A stretch of DNA of 64,000 bases from Aedes albopictus (lineage: Eukaryota; Arthropoda; Insecta; Diptera; Culicidae). The notes beneath the pieces are model-generated. The model did no database searches and was not told where the DNA came from. It was given only the letters and a program-made list of their open reading frames with translations. Positions within the stretch are counted from its first letter, which is position 1. Each line of letters opens with the position of its first letter. Positions 45,176-55,172 of the stretch are shown one piece after another. The position numbers were made by a program, and so were the translations under genes. The stretch is taken from positions 340,494,505-340,558,504 of the forward strand of contig NC_085137.1 of assembly GCF_035046485.1 (NCBI RefSeq), written 5' to 3'.

Positions 45176-45965
45176 GGGTGGTACGGTAAAAATTTGGCCA
45201 TACCATTTTTTCATAGCTTAAGACTGGGTACACCAAAACCGAATGATTGACGTCAAATAAATAAAAAACAGCTTATTTTGGGACTAGTAATGGTACATTA
45301 TATGTAGCTTATACCATAACATTTTCATCAAAATCCATTAATTATAAGTTGATATATAGATAAAACCAACGACCTGCCTTTCTAAAATTGTGTACAAAGC
45401 GCTCCATAGTAAATTTTCGACAATTTAAGGACAGTAAAGCACAATTTTGTTTATAGAACTACCAATACTGCTCCGATTCTTATAAAAATTTTACATTATA
45501 ATACTATTATAAAAATATGTTCTTAATTAAATTTTGAGCGATTTTGTATGAATACTTTAAAAGTTGTAGCAGTTTCAATATAATAAAAACTGTTCGGGTG
45601 CCACTTAAGGAAATATAACTTTGCAACGGCCAGATAAAATTGAATGAAATATTTACACAACATTTTAGCATGCATAATATGTATACAAACAGAAATATTT
45701 TCATTGAAATCGGTTTACTTTTTCTGGCTATATAAATAAAACAGTAAAAATGTGTTCTTATTTTTGAATCCACTTTGTACAAAACTTTAAAATTACAGAT
45801 CTCAAGATTCAACAATATCTCCGGAAATACTAAATCGATTTTGATGAAAATTTCATGGTATAAGCTACATACAATGTACCATTACTGGTTCAAAAATCAG
45901 CTATTTTGGTGTACGGAGTCCAAAGTTATGAAAAAAATGTATGACCAAAATTTGACCGTACCACC
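45176..45965. repeat. 790-bp palindromic MITE
   Basis: Left end GGGTGGTACGGTAAAAATTT and right end inverse GGTGGTACGGTCAAATTTTG. Arms share TATGAAAAAA, GGTACATTATATGTAGCTTA and ACCATAACATTTTCATCAAA-like blocks. Two further inner blocks near TGTGTACAAAG also mirror. No coding region. Confidence 0.85.
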
Positions 45966-46159
45966 ATTAATTCATTAATTGGTTAATCCAAATATGTCTT
46001 CAAATTTGCTCCTAGAGCCTTTTCTTACTAAAAGTCCTTGCAATTTCAGGTTGCTAAATTGAGCTTCCAGGAACATAAATGTTCCGACCATGTTCCGAGG
46101 AGCATCTTATGCAGCTTTTCAGAACATTGAGCTTTGCTGGAACTTCTGCGTAAACTTTT

Positions 46160-46400
46160 AAAATTAGGTTCGTTCCTCACTTCTCACTCCTTACTTTATC
46201 ATTCTCCTCACTTTTCACTGCCCATTTCTTACAGATCAATGTTCACTGCTCACACAACACTTCTCTTCCTTCTCACTACTCCTCACTACTCACTTTTAAC
46301 TGATTCACACTCTTCACTACTGATTTTTCACTGTTCACTTCTCATTGCTCAGTCCACAGTCCACACTGCTCACTTCTCACTCCACATTTTTCACTGTTGA
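46160..46400. repeat. Low-complexity CACTNCTCACTT tract, copy 1
   Basis: Irregular repetition of TCACT, CTCACTTCTCACT and TTCACTGTTCACT. A second, weaker tract of the same type is at 48905-49085. The 88-codon ORF here is a by-product. Confidence 0.8.
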
Positions 46401-46493
46401 ACCTTCCTTTTGCATCACGTTGGCCGCAGATTACTGACGTAGTGTACGATTTGGATCAAAAATGACCCTAATGCCAAAAGAGGGTTAAACCCA

Positions 46494-46660
46494 GGGATGC
46501 CATATATACAGATTTACCTGTATTATGCAGATTTTTGAGCATCAGTACAGATAACATTTTATATGGAATACAGATTTTTGAGCTAGAGGAGTTGTTAATT
46601 TTTTTGTATGGGATACAGATATTTGTAAAAAGTGATACAGATTAAAATAAAAAAACCATG
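46494..46660 (+). repeat. TACAGAT repeat family, copy 2 (partial)
   Basis: Collinear with 42519-42620: GATGCCATATATACAGATTT, CTGTATTATGCAGATTTTTG, then AATACAGATTTTTGA and GTGATACAGATT. The inverted right end is not evident, so this copy looks truncated or diverged. Confidence 0.55.
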
Positions 46661-47543
46661 CGAGTTGAAAATCTCGTTAATAAATGCAAATAAATCTACC
46701 TTATTCTACAAAAAACTTGAAACAAACATCGAATTGCATAATTACACTAGTTTACATTATTTTTGAACTCGGTAAGCTGATGATCATTTTTGGTGTAGAA
46801 TCATGCCCTGAGTTCGAAAAGGCGAAGGAAAAAAATTACAGTAGAGCGGATTTTTTTTCGACTTTCCATACAAGGTTGATAATTTGAAATCGATTTTTGT
46901 TCTATTTTTAAGCAACGTCACTCACTTCACACATATCATTCTCCGTAATCAATGCTCCGATTGAGCTGAATTTTTTACTGCAACTCGCCTACATATGATA
47001 TGTCAAATAAACGCTGAGAAAGAATTTTTATATTGTTTTTTTCTTATTGAAAAAAATACATTTCTTCATATATTTTTGGAAATTTGGCTAAAATTTAAGG
47101 AGGTCGTCCCTAAAACTCGCCAATATCTTGAATTTCATTAATCTGACGCAAAACCTGCATTCAGATGATCGAATGGTATTGTATTCAGCTTTTGATTTAT
47201 GGAAAAAGATTTGTAATTGGTTGAACAAAACGCAAGATATTTGAATTCTAGTAAATTCCATATTTTTAAAAGTTGTAAAACTTGATATTGAGCTAAAACT
47301 CAAAAACTGTTCTACTTAAAATTTTTTGAAGCACAGTTTCGAAATCAGTGCTAAATTGTACTTCAAAAACTTTGGTCGTTGACAGAAGTTCACGACTTTC
47401 GTTTTATTTTGTAAACTAGTGTTATCGAGATATATATGGTACAAAAAATGTAACTGAAAAGCACGAAATTATTATTATTTTTTTTTGAGCTGAGAAAATT
47501 GTATTTAATGCTTTTACTTTTGAAGTAAGAATATTAACATTGC
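46661..47543. other. AT-rich sequence, no gene recognised
   Basis: No repeats or coding signature noted. Confidence 0.35.
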
Positions 47544-47557
47544 ACATGAAAGTAATA

Positions 47558-47820
47558 GGGTCACCAGTTAGCCTTGTGGTTAATGCTATGGATCGCTAAT
47601 CCGGAAGTGGCGGGTTCGATTCCCGTTCCAGTGTGGAAAATTTTCTACCCACATAGTGTATCATTCTACTTGTGACACAATTTGTACATTGTCATGCAAA
47701 GGCAGGCAGAGAAAGCCCTTCATTTAATAATAATGCTCTAAGAACACTAAGTTGAAGAGAGGCAGGTCAAATTCCAATGCGAACATCGAGCCATAAAGAA
47801 TAAGAAGAAGAAGAATAAGA
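47558..47820 (+). repeat. tRNA-derived SINE of a second family
   Basis: Head with TTAGCCTTGTGGTTAATGCT (A box) and GGGTTCGATTCCCGTTCCAG (B box), a body with GGCAGGCAGAGAAAGCCC, and a tail of AAGAATAAGAAGAAGAAG. Flanked by a 14-bp duplication, ACATGAAAGTAATA at 47544-47557 and ACATGAAGGTAATA at 47821-47834 (one mismatch). The body is unrelated to the Feilai-type copies except for a GAACACTAAG(C/T)TGA-like segment. Confidence 0.85.
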
Positions 47821-47898
47821 ACATGAAGGTAATAATTTCAGATCAACCACTAAAGGGACCATAAATGACAAAAACATTATCAAAAAAATAGGTCTCGC

Positions 47899-48541
47899 TT
47901 GGTCGCCCACCAAATGAAAGCTAAATGTTTCCTTTTTCATTTGTAGCTAAGAGGGAAATGTTTTATCGGGAAGTTTTTTTTTTTCGAATGAGTGTAATCA
48001 GTTTTGTATCCAGTGAATAACTTTTTTTTATCTGTATTAACGAGATTTTAAGCCCTAGGCTAGTTCATCTCGGGACCCACGTTCACTTCCCTTCCGAAGG
48101 AAGAACCCACATTTTGTGAGTTTGTCGGGAGTGGGATTCGATCCCAGGTCCTTGTGTTTAACTATGTAGTTTTTATCTTTCTGTGACAACACGTATTAAA
48201 ATGTTCAACACCTCACCGAAGCTTAACTGGATAACTGGTACCGAGGAAGATTACAAGTGATAGTCGAAATACGCGTACTGTCAAAGGATAAGCAAAATAG
48301 GGCGGAATTAAAAGGTACAAAACTTATAACACTCATTCGAAGAGGGTATTTTTATTAGAGGGTTCAAAAAGTCGGTACAAGATCAATTTTATTTTATTTT
48401 TCTGATTTCTAGAACAAATTTTCAAGAAATACCCATTTCTTGGGTACTTTTCATCCATACTGTATGGAAAAGATCAAACATTTCACTTATGGCACCAAAT
48501 GAAATAGGATACCTTAAGCTTTCATTTGGTGGGTGACTTTG
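47899..48541. repeat. Probable ~640-bp MITE
   Basis: CCCACCAAATGAAAGCT at 47906-47922 is mirrored by AGCTTTCATTTGGTGGG at 48517-48533, and a second pair (TTTCATTTGTAGC and GGCACCAAATGAAA) lies inside each. A GGATTCGATCCCAGGTCC tRNA T-arm-like motif sits at about 48133-48150 in the interior. Confidence 0.55.
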
Positions 48542-48904
48542 CAATACTGATTCTAATAGTATTCTTCTCCAATATACGCCGTGGATTCTGTGGAATAGCT
48601 ACGAGTCATGTATTTTGGTATAAGGAAATAGGCTGCGAGTGGAGAGGGGGTGTTAAAAATTGGCCAAAAAAATTAACGTCATTTGTGGATTATCCCAAAA
48701 TGCTTTTTTAATGTTTTTATCAATTGCAAACTACATATTTAAAATGACTGCTAACTGCACAGTAAAAATATGATGCGCAAGAAATCGACTAAAGGAAGCA
48801 AATATTTATGATTTTTTTTACTAATGAACAGTACGAAAAGAAGAAGGAACCGACGAATCCATCGAAAATATCAAGTTGAAAAACATCGAATGTTCGAGAG
48901 TTGG

Positions 48905-49085
48905 CAGTACTCACTTCTCACTCCTCACGTCTCTCTATTAATAGATCACTCAGCACTAGTCACTTCCAGTTCTCACTCCTTCATTTTCCTATTTCTTTAT
49001 TTTTCATTTACAATTCTTTACTGCTTACTTATCACTTTTGACTCTTTCCTTTTCACTTTTTTTTTAAATCACACTACTTACTCAA
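48905..49085. repeat. Low-complexity TCACT tract, copy 2
   Basis: TCACTTCTCACTCCTCACGT, then diverging CACTTCCAGTTCTCACTCC units, fading into T-rich sequence before the ~126-bp tandem repeat begins. Confidence 0.7.
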
Positions 49086-49089
49086 CCCA

Positions 49090-49700
49090 AGTCCACCATC
49101 TTGGAAATTCTGTTCGCCATTTTTGGACTCCAGACTTCTTTCCCATATGGGGCCTTTCAAAAACCACGTAGACTTTCTGGGGGGGTTTCTGGCCAAAGGC
49201 TACGCTCCGTACAAATTTCAAAATTTTTGTATGGACAAAAGTCTACGAGGGGGGAGGAGTGGTCTGAGGTGGTCAAATTTTGGTCTACGTCTACGTGGTT
49301 TATGAACAGTCCCTATCAGATATACTCATATTGAATGATTTTGGAGCATTAAACTCCATTAAACAGCCACCATCGCATTTTAGACCGCCATATTCTGTAT
49401 TCTGGTCGCCATTTCTGGAGTCCAGACTTTTTCCCCATATCAAATGTACCACATATTGCATGGTTTTAGAGCCTTAAATATCATTAAATAGCCGCCATCT
49501 TGGATGTTAGACATCCATTTAGTGTATTCTAGTCGCCATTTTCAGAGTCCAGACTTCTTCCCCATACCCCATACCAAATATTGCATGGTTTTAGAGCCTT
49601 AAACACCATTAAACAGTCACCATCTTGAATTTGGAGCCGCCATCTCGAATATTAGGCTGCCATCTTGAATTTTGGGCCGACATCGTTGACTTTCTGGTCT
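49090..49700. repeat. Tandem repeat with ~126-bp period, split by a MITE
   Basis: CGCCATTT(T/C)(T/C)(G/A)GA(C/G)TCCAGACTT recurs at 49115, 49407 and 49534. The last interval is 127 bp. The first is 292 bp, or 124 bp after subtracting the 165-bp MITE plus one 3-bp duplication. Units also share TGCATGGTTTTAGAGCCTTA and CCATTAAACAG(C/T)CACCATC. A fourth partial unit fades out near 49700. Confidence 0.8.
49149..49313. repeat. 165-bp MITE, TAT duplication
   Basis: GGGGCCTTTCAAAAACCACG at the left and the inverse of GGGACTGTTCATAAACCACG at the right, each followed by TAGAC. TAT at 49146-49148 and 49314-49316. Lies inside the first unit of the 126-bp tandem repeat. Confidence 0.85.
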
Positions 49701-49924
49701 TCAGTATTGATTTCCACACAATATGTGTCAACCATGCTAAAGATTACAAAAATCGCCACAGTTTGATTTGTCGCATGATGGAACTTGATTCAGTTTTATA
49801 TACATGCGCGGCAAGTTTTACCGGTGCTGGTCTGGCTCACTGAAATGGCCGTAACTTCGGAACGCCTTAACCGATCCGAACCATTTTCAATAGCATGTGG
49901 TAAACTTCCGGTTTGATTCGTGTC

Positions 49925-50199
49925 CTCTCTCTTCTTCTTGGCGTAACGTCCTCACTGGGACAAAGCCTGCTTCTCAGCTTAGTGTTCTATGAGCACTTCC
50001 ACAGTTATTAACTGAGAGCTTCCTCTGCCAATGACCATTTTGCATGCGTATATCGTGTGGCAGGCACGAAGATACTCTATGCCCAAGGAAGTCAAGGAAA
50101 TTTCCTTTACGAAAAGATCCTGGACCGACCGGGAATCGAACCCGTCACCCTCAGCATGGTCATGCTGAATACCCGTGCGTTTACCGCCTCGGCTATATG
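49925..50199 (-). repeat. Feilai-type SINE, copy 3
   Basis: Full-length on the minus strand: head at 50199, GA-rich tail at about 49930. Perfect 15-bp duplication GGTTTGATTCGTGTC at 49910-49924 and 50200-50214. Confidence 0.9.
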
Positions 50200-50281
50200 G
50201 GTTTGATTCGTGTCTAAATCCGAAAATCGGCTAATGAGACGTGCCATTAAAGTGAGTGAACTTTTTTTGTGCTCAAACATA

Positions 50282-51163
50282 CAGGGACTACACAAAATGA
50301 TCGGGACAGGCAAAATTTTCACTTTTCTAAAAATGTTCAACTAGTTGTAACTTTTCGCAAAGTGCATCAAATTTTTTTACTGTTAGTTCATCAACTAGTT
50401 GTGTATCAGTGGTCCAAATTTGGGAAAGATCGGGCCATTTTTCACGAAATAATAAAGATTCTTGAAAAAGGTAAAATTATCCGATAGTCAGCTTTGAGCT
50501 ATTATATCTCCGGATTTAATGAACCGATTGCAATGAAATTTTGACCGTACATAAATCATATAATAAACTCTAGAAAACTTTTGACTAAACTTGAAATTTT
50601 CAACAAGAGAAAAAATTATAGCGATTTTATTTTTTTCACGATTTTTTAGCAAATTAGCCTATTTTAAATATGTATTCCATTACTTTTCCAATTTGTTGGC
50701 AGCTATGTTGTTACTTTCCTTCAAAACACGTTTATATATAAGTCAATTAGAGAAAATTAAATGAACTATAATTTGCATCTTGAATTTTGAAACGATGTTG
50801 AATTTTTTGTTAATTTGGTGTTGTATTATAATTTTCTTCCGTGTTAAGAATTTTAAGTTAAGTCAACGGTTTTTCATAGTTCATTATATAAGTCAAAATT
50901 TCATTGCATTCAGTTCATTGAATCCGGAGATATAACAGCTCAAATTTGGATATCGAATAATTTTACCTTTTCCAAGAATCTTCATAACTTCGTGGAGAAT
51001 GGCCTGATTTTTCCCAAATTTGGACCACTGATATACAACTAGTTGATGAACTTACTGTGAAAATTTGAGAATATTGAATGCACTTAACGAAAACATACAG
51101 TTAGTTGAACATTTTTTGAAAAGTGAAAATTTTGCCTGTCCCGATCATATTGTCTATCTCCTG
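50282..51163. repeat. 882-bp palindromic MITE, TA duplication
   Basis: Begins CAGGGACTACACAAAATGAT, ends with the inverse of CAGGAGATAGACAATATGAT; GATCGGGACAGGCAAAATTT follows in both. TA flanks at 50280-50281 and 51164-51165. Internal blocks (ATCAGTGGTCCAAATTTGGG, AACTAGTTG) are mirrored across the centre. The terminal CAG word and size recall the 31657-32555 element, but arms differ. Confidence 0.85.
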
Positions 51164-51179
51164 TACATACATACATACA

Positions 51180-51640
51180 CACATCATCGCAATTCGTCAA
51201 ATTGAGAACTTGACCTTTCGAGCCTTTTATCGAAAATTAGTTTTTTGAGTGATTATATAGCCTTTTAGTACACTTAGGTAGAAGGGCAAAAAACACAAAT
51301 AGACCAAAATCATCAAACGGTAACATGGGACACCTATGCTGCATACGGTATTTGGGGAGCCTCTTTCTAGCAATCTTCCGTAGAATCATTCGGGCCACGA
51401 GCAACCTGAGCGAAAATCGGTCAACCAACGCCGGTGGAAACTTTGATCGTTTGTGGACAAGGGAGAAAGGGTTTGTTTCTGCAAATCTGAGCGTCTATTC
51501 CCCAGTTTAGGAGAGGTATTATTCGGCGTTCGAGACATAATACCATAATACTACTACATATGACTAAATTGGGTAAAAGTAGTGAGTGGTAACAACGTCT
51601 GTTCATCATGATATGGTGGAGTTGGTGTCAGGCCTTGCGA
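51180..51640. other. No gene recognised
   Basis: Begins with a TACATACATACATACACACA tract at about 51163-51182, then unassigned sequence. Confidence 0.35.
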
Positions 51641-51649
51641 GCCAGCCGT

Positions 51650-53690
51650 GGAAACAACAATCGCAACGAAAAGTCAACAAGATAGAAACGCGAGCTAGAA
51701 CCAATGGCAACGGCCCCAGCGATGAAAAAGGAGAAACGGTATGTAGAACAGCAGATCCTTGAACTTCATTGGGAGCACCCGTATACTCGCTGATGTACTA
51801 AAGGACTGCGGGTTCGGCATCGCTGCGCTGTAGAGGTTTGTTGAACAGGATGCTTGTGCGAGCATTGAGAGGTAACCAAAACATTTTACCAGAGTTGTAG
51901 AAATACATCCAAGCTGGAAGCAGCTTATATCTTGATGGGATATGCAGAAGCGTGTCATCGGTTGGTGGATAGTCGACGAAAGAACGTGCAGGTAGAATAA
52001 CTTCAGAATTACAACTTCAGCATAATCAGCGTGCACAGACAACGGAAGCACTGATAATGACAATGACGAATTGTACTACTGCCCGAGTCACGACGTCAAG
52101 ATCATCAACAGAGGCTTAAATGCTCAGATAGCCCAGAAGAGGGAAATCGGACCGACTTAAGAAAAGTCGATTGTCCAATAACTGACGATCGAGAACGTCC
52201 TACGGCTCATATCGACTTAACCCTCTCTTTCCCATGGTAGCACAGGTAATCCACTACTTTGCACTGTTCATACAAATACAGGATATGTTAGATCATTCCC
52301 ATTTTTTCGTCAGATGTTTGTATATGTTTGATGAACTATTATGCCAGATTTGGTCAAAAATTCTCTGCTCGTTTTTGTTTTAGAGTTAAATGAACAGTGC
52401 AAAGTAGTGGATCACCTGTGCTACCATGGGTAAGAGAGGGTTAAATATCTCCACGAACATGGCCGACCATTCGAACACCTTTCCCCAAAACAACATCTTT
52501 TATCATTAAATTTGGAGATCACCGCAGCAAACGGTGAATCAGATGCAAATCATTGGAACGATCATATGGATATGGACGAAACTTCTCTGTTATCATCGAC
52601 GTCGGCGCTAACATCGATTCTGATTAGTAGGTACCTGGTGATAGCAAAACTGTGTTCCTGTACGACTCTCTTTACCCAGAGTTGAAGCTTTACGTTCTAC
52701 CAGTCGACTACTGAACTGACGAACTGAAAACAGCACTGGTAGATGTAAATCAGAAGATACTATTTCGTAGCCTGTGAGATCCAAGTTGAAGAATATGTGA
52801 TATTTTTTCAAAGCATGTTTTAAATAAATCCGACAAAAAAAAAAGACAGAAAGAAACTATTTTTTTTGTGTCAGAATGAAAACAACGAATGGCATTTTAA
52901 AACTTGCCGAATGATTTCGTACAATGAAACAAGATATATATTTTCAGTGTAATGGCAAGCTTTTTCTTACATACACAACATTCACGAGCTTACTTTAGAC
53001 CTCAGATGTCTATGATCCAGCTGATGTGTACAGAGGATTAACACGCTCCATGAGTTTTCGAACGGAAGATTTTTGCGTACCATCTATGGCGGATTGTCGA
53101 TGAAAGACGGAAGGACGGAAGTGAAGAGCTGCATAGTCTGCTAAGAGAACCAACCATCATCTTTCACACCGGTACGAGACAACGTGGTGTGCAGTGTGAT
53201 GCATGGGTCTAATAATAGGAAGACGATGTGCTGACCCTTCGCAGGGTGCGTGCCTGGAGACGCACAGCCATGGAGTCGATGGAAAAGGCTCATCATACAG
53301 CAGAGAAAATCTTAGGGCAGTGTTGCCATACGAGGGTGAGCTCGATGTGGCCCCCCTATAGGACTTCTGGAGTACAGTCAAAGCAGCTATCAACGAAACA
53401 GCCGAGTGCACCGTCGTATACGTGAGAGGAGTCGACGGCGCGATTGGTTAGGCGAAGCGCACCTTGGAAGAAGCCAAAGTACAGCTAAATGGAACTGCTG
53501 TGTCATTCTTAGGAAACACGCAAGTTCTACTAGAGCCTCAATACATCCCACGAAATGCTGGCCCTAAAGATCAAGGCATCGTGCTGCAACCGAGAAAATG
53601 ACTAATTCAGTGCAACAGAGAACGAAAATTAGCCGATCCCCACGCTACTTAACTCAACTGAAGAAATCAATCGCATTTTTACACTTTTTA
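51650..53690 (+). pseudogene. RTE-like retrotransposon remnant, heavily decayed
   Basis: Recognisable islands: NFIGSTRILADVLKDCGFG with IAAL (start of the AP endonuclease) at about 51757-51830; DVGANIDSD (endonuclease end) at about 52598-52625 followed by a shifted VPGDSK; and 53315-53420, which parallels 23435-23550 (AGTGTTGCCATACGAGGGTG, TTCTGGAGTACAGTCAAAGC, ATCAACGAAACAGCCGAG). Many stops and frameshifts. A TTAA MITE (52221-52440) lies inside. The reverse transcriptase half is not seen. Confidence 0.6.
52221..52440. repeat. 220-bp MITE, TTAA duplication
   Basis: CCCTCTCTTTCCCATGGTAG at the left, inverse CCCTCTCTTACCCATGGTAG at the right, then CACAGGTRATCCACTACTTT in both. TTAA at 52217-52220 and 52441-52444. 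A TTAA duplication with CCC ends is the piggyBac signature. Confidence 0.9.
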
Positions 53691-53906
53691 TTAAAAAGAC
53701 AGTACACCGTCTTCAGCCAGAGGCTGCACAGACTGAACATTACATAAACGAGACAACGGACAACACACTTAACACCCAGTGGCCCAATGGAGAATTTTCC
53801 GTTTGACGAAAAGTTTTCCCCGACTGGAGCGGGAATCGAACCCGCACTCCGAGGCTTACGAAACGCCTAGACGACTGACGCCGCTAACCGCACGGCCACG
53901 AAGCCC
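53690..53906 (-). repeat. tRNA-derived SINE of a third family, minus strand
   Basis: Minus strand reads GTGGCCGTGCGGTTAGCGGC (A box) and GCGGGTTCGATTCCCGCTCC (B box), then a GGCCACTGGGTGTTAAGTGT body and a TTTTTAATAAAAAGTGT end. A cloverleaf-like head followed by about 140 bp of unrelated body argues for a SINE, not a functional tRNA gene. Confidence 0.7.
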
Positions 53907-53966
53907 ACTATTATAGCCCCCTTAAGTATTATAGCTCTTTTACAATTAATGAATGATAGTTTGGAT

Positions 53967-54465
53967 CTAGGGTAATTGTTCCCTTCGTTGTGGTAGTACC
54001 TATTGTTGCGGTAATAGCAATTGAGCACTTTTGCGACTGAAATGTTACCAAAAGGCATTTTTAATAGATGTATTATGCTTAAATTATGAGATTGCACCAT
54101 TTGTGTGCTTAAGATTTACCCAAAAACCTATTTAAAAAAATATTTTCCCTAATATTTTTGCTGCTGTGTTCCTATTGTTGCGGTAGTGTTCCTATTGTTG
54201 CGGTATCCCATATGATTTCAATGGAATACCGCAACAATAGGAACCAAAATTAAATTTTACTTCCATAATAGGAACAGTGTGCCTATTGTTGTGGCAAGCG
54301 ATTTATGATCGAAAACAGAGAAAAACGATAGTTTTTATATTTTTCCAAGCAAATTTGGATAGAAAACTGCCGACTAACGTTTTGAAACCCTTCATTAGAT
54401 GGTACGATCATTGTTTTATAAATGAATTTACCTAAATACCACAACGATGGGCACACTTACCCTAG
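53967..54465. repeat. ~500-bp MITE with CTAGGGTAA ends
   Basis: CTAGGGTAATTGTTCCCTTC at the left; inverse CTAGGGTAAGTGTGCCCATC at the right, then GTTGTGGTA in both. The motif CCTATTGTTGCGGTA occurs three times left of the centre (54000, 54172, 54190) and its inverse on the right (54222-54243). Confidence 0.8.
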
Positions 54466-54469
54466 TCAA

Positions 54470-54905
54470 TAAACACAAACGAAAACCAGTTCCAACCGCT
54501 AAACCACATTCTACCATCCACTTCACATTGTGTTCTACACAATTTCTAAAATTAAACCCTACCATCAATGAGACACTTTTTTTATCTCCTTCGTTGTGTG
54601 AAAATCCCCGCAAGTTTATCGATACAATGTTTTCATCGGGTGGGCCTGCTTTCGCTAATCAATTCAATCTCTACCATTCCCATGACAAGCGACGACGACG
54701 ACGACAACGCCTCTAATCCGATACACACAAATCGTTCAAAGTTCACTCCCCATAACAACAACAACAAACGGTGCTAATTGCACTACTGGACTCGCCGCAT
54801 GAGTCGATTGAGCGCGAACACAACGCGCCTATTGGTATGGGCTAGATTGCTATCTGACTGCGCGCTGACTTCCACCTTCACCGTGTTCGGGATCAAACAA
54901 TATTT
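54470..54905. other. Sequence between MITE and the SLC13 upstream motifs, no gene recognised
   Basis: Contains short GACGACGACGACGACAACG repeats at about 54690-54708. Possibly promoter-proximal DNA of the transporter gene. Confidence 0.35.
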
Positions 54906-54907
54906 TC

Positions 54908-54961
54908 GACGGTCGACCGTCTTATCAGCCAGCCAGCGGGTGTAGATTTTCGCCTTATCAG
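54908..54961. promoter_or_regulatory. Paired GATA-type sites and a 14-bp palindrome upstream of SLC13 gene
   Basis: CTTATCAG occurs at 54921-54928 and again at 54954-54961, 33 bp apart in the same orientation. CTTATC is the reverse complement of the GATA-factor core GATAAG. The perfect palindrome GACGGTCGACCGTC (54908-54921) abuts the first site. They lie 131-184 bp upstream of the 3' splice site before the first coding exon. Gut and fat-body genes of insects commonly use GATA factors; use here is inferred. Confidence 0.45.
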
Positions 54962-55091
54962 TTTCACTTTAACCATTTCACCGTCTGCCGCGGCGCAACA
55001 CTCCGAATCAATCCCTCCGAATCCCATCGATGCAAAGTCAAATTCGAACGTGAGAGTTAATCGTTTCCTCCATCGTTTTCTTTATTTGCAG

Positions 55092-55172
55092 AAAGTCAGT
55101 TGATTGGATGTGCCGCAACCGGCAGAGTTGTTAATTCGGCAGTTGGCGTAGTTGCGCGTATCCTATGTCAAC
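55092..55172 (+). promoter_or_regulatory. 5' UTR part of the first SLC13 coding exon, with a three-codon uORF
   Basis: Preceded by TTTTCTTTATTTGCAG ending at 55091, a good 3' splice site, so at least one upstream leader exon is likely. An upstream ATG at 55165 opens ATG-TCA-ACA-TGA, whose stop overlaps the main start as ATGA (55173-55176). The upstream ATG has a weak context (CCTATGT) while the main one has CAACATGA, close to the insect optimum. Confidence 0.55.

Noticed and set aside
53800..53906. Functional tRNA gene on the minus strand
   Set aside because: Good A and B boxes, but the head continues into a SINE body and tail rather than a pol III terminator, and the acceptor stem does not close convincingly.
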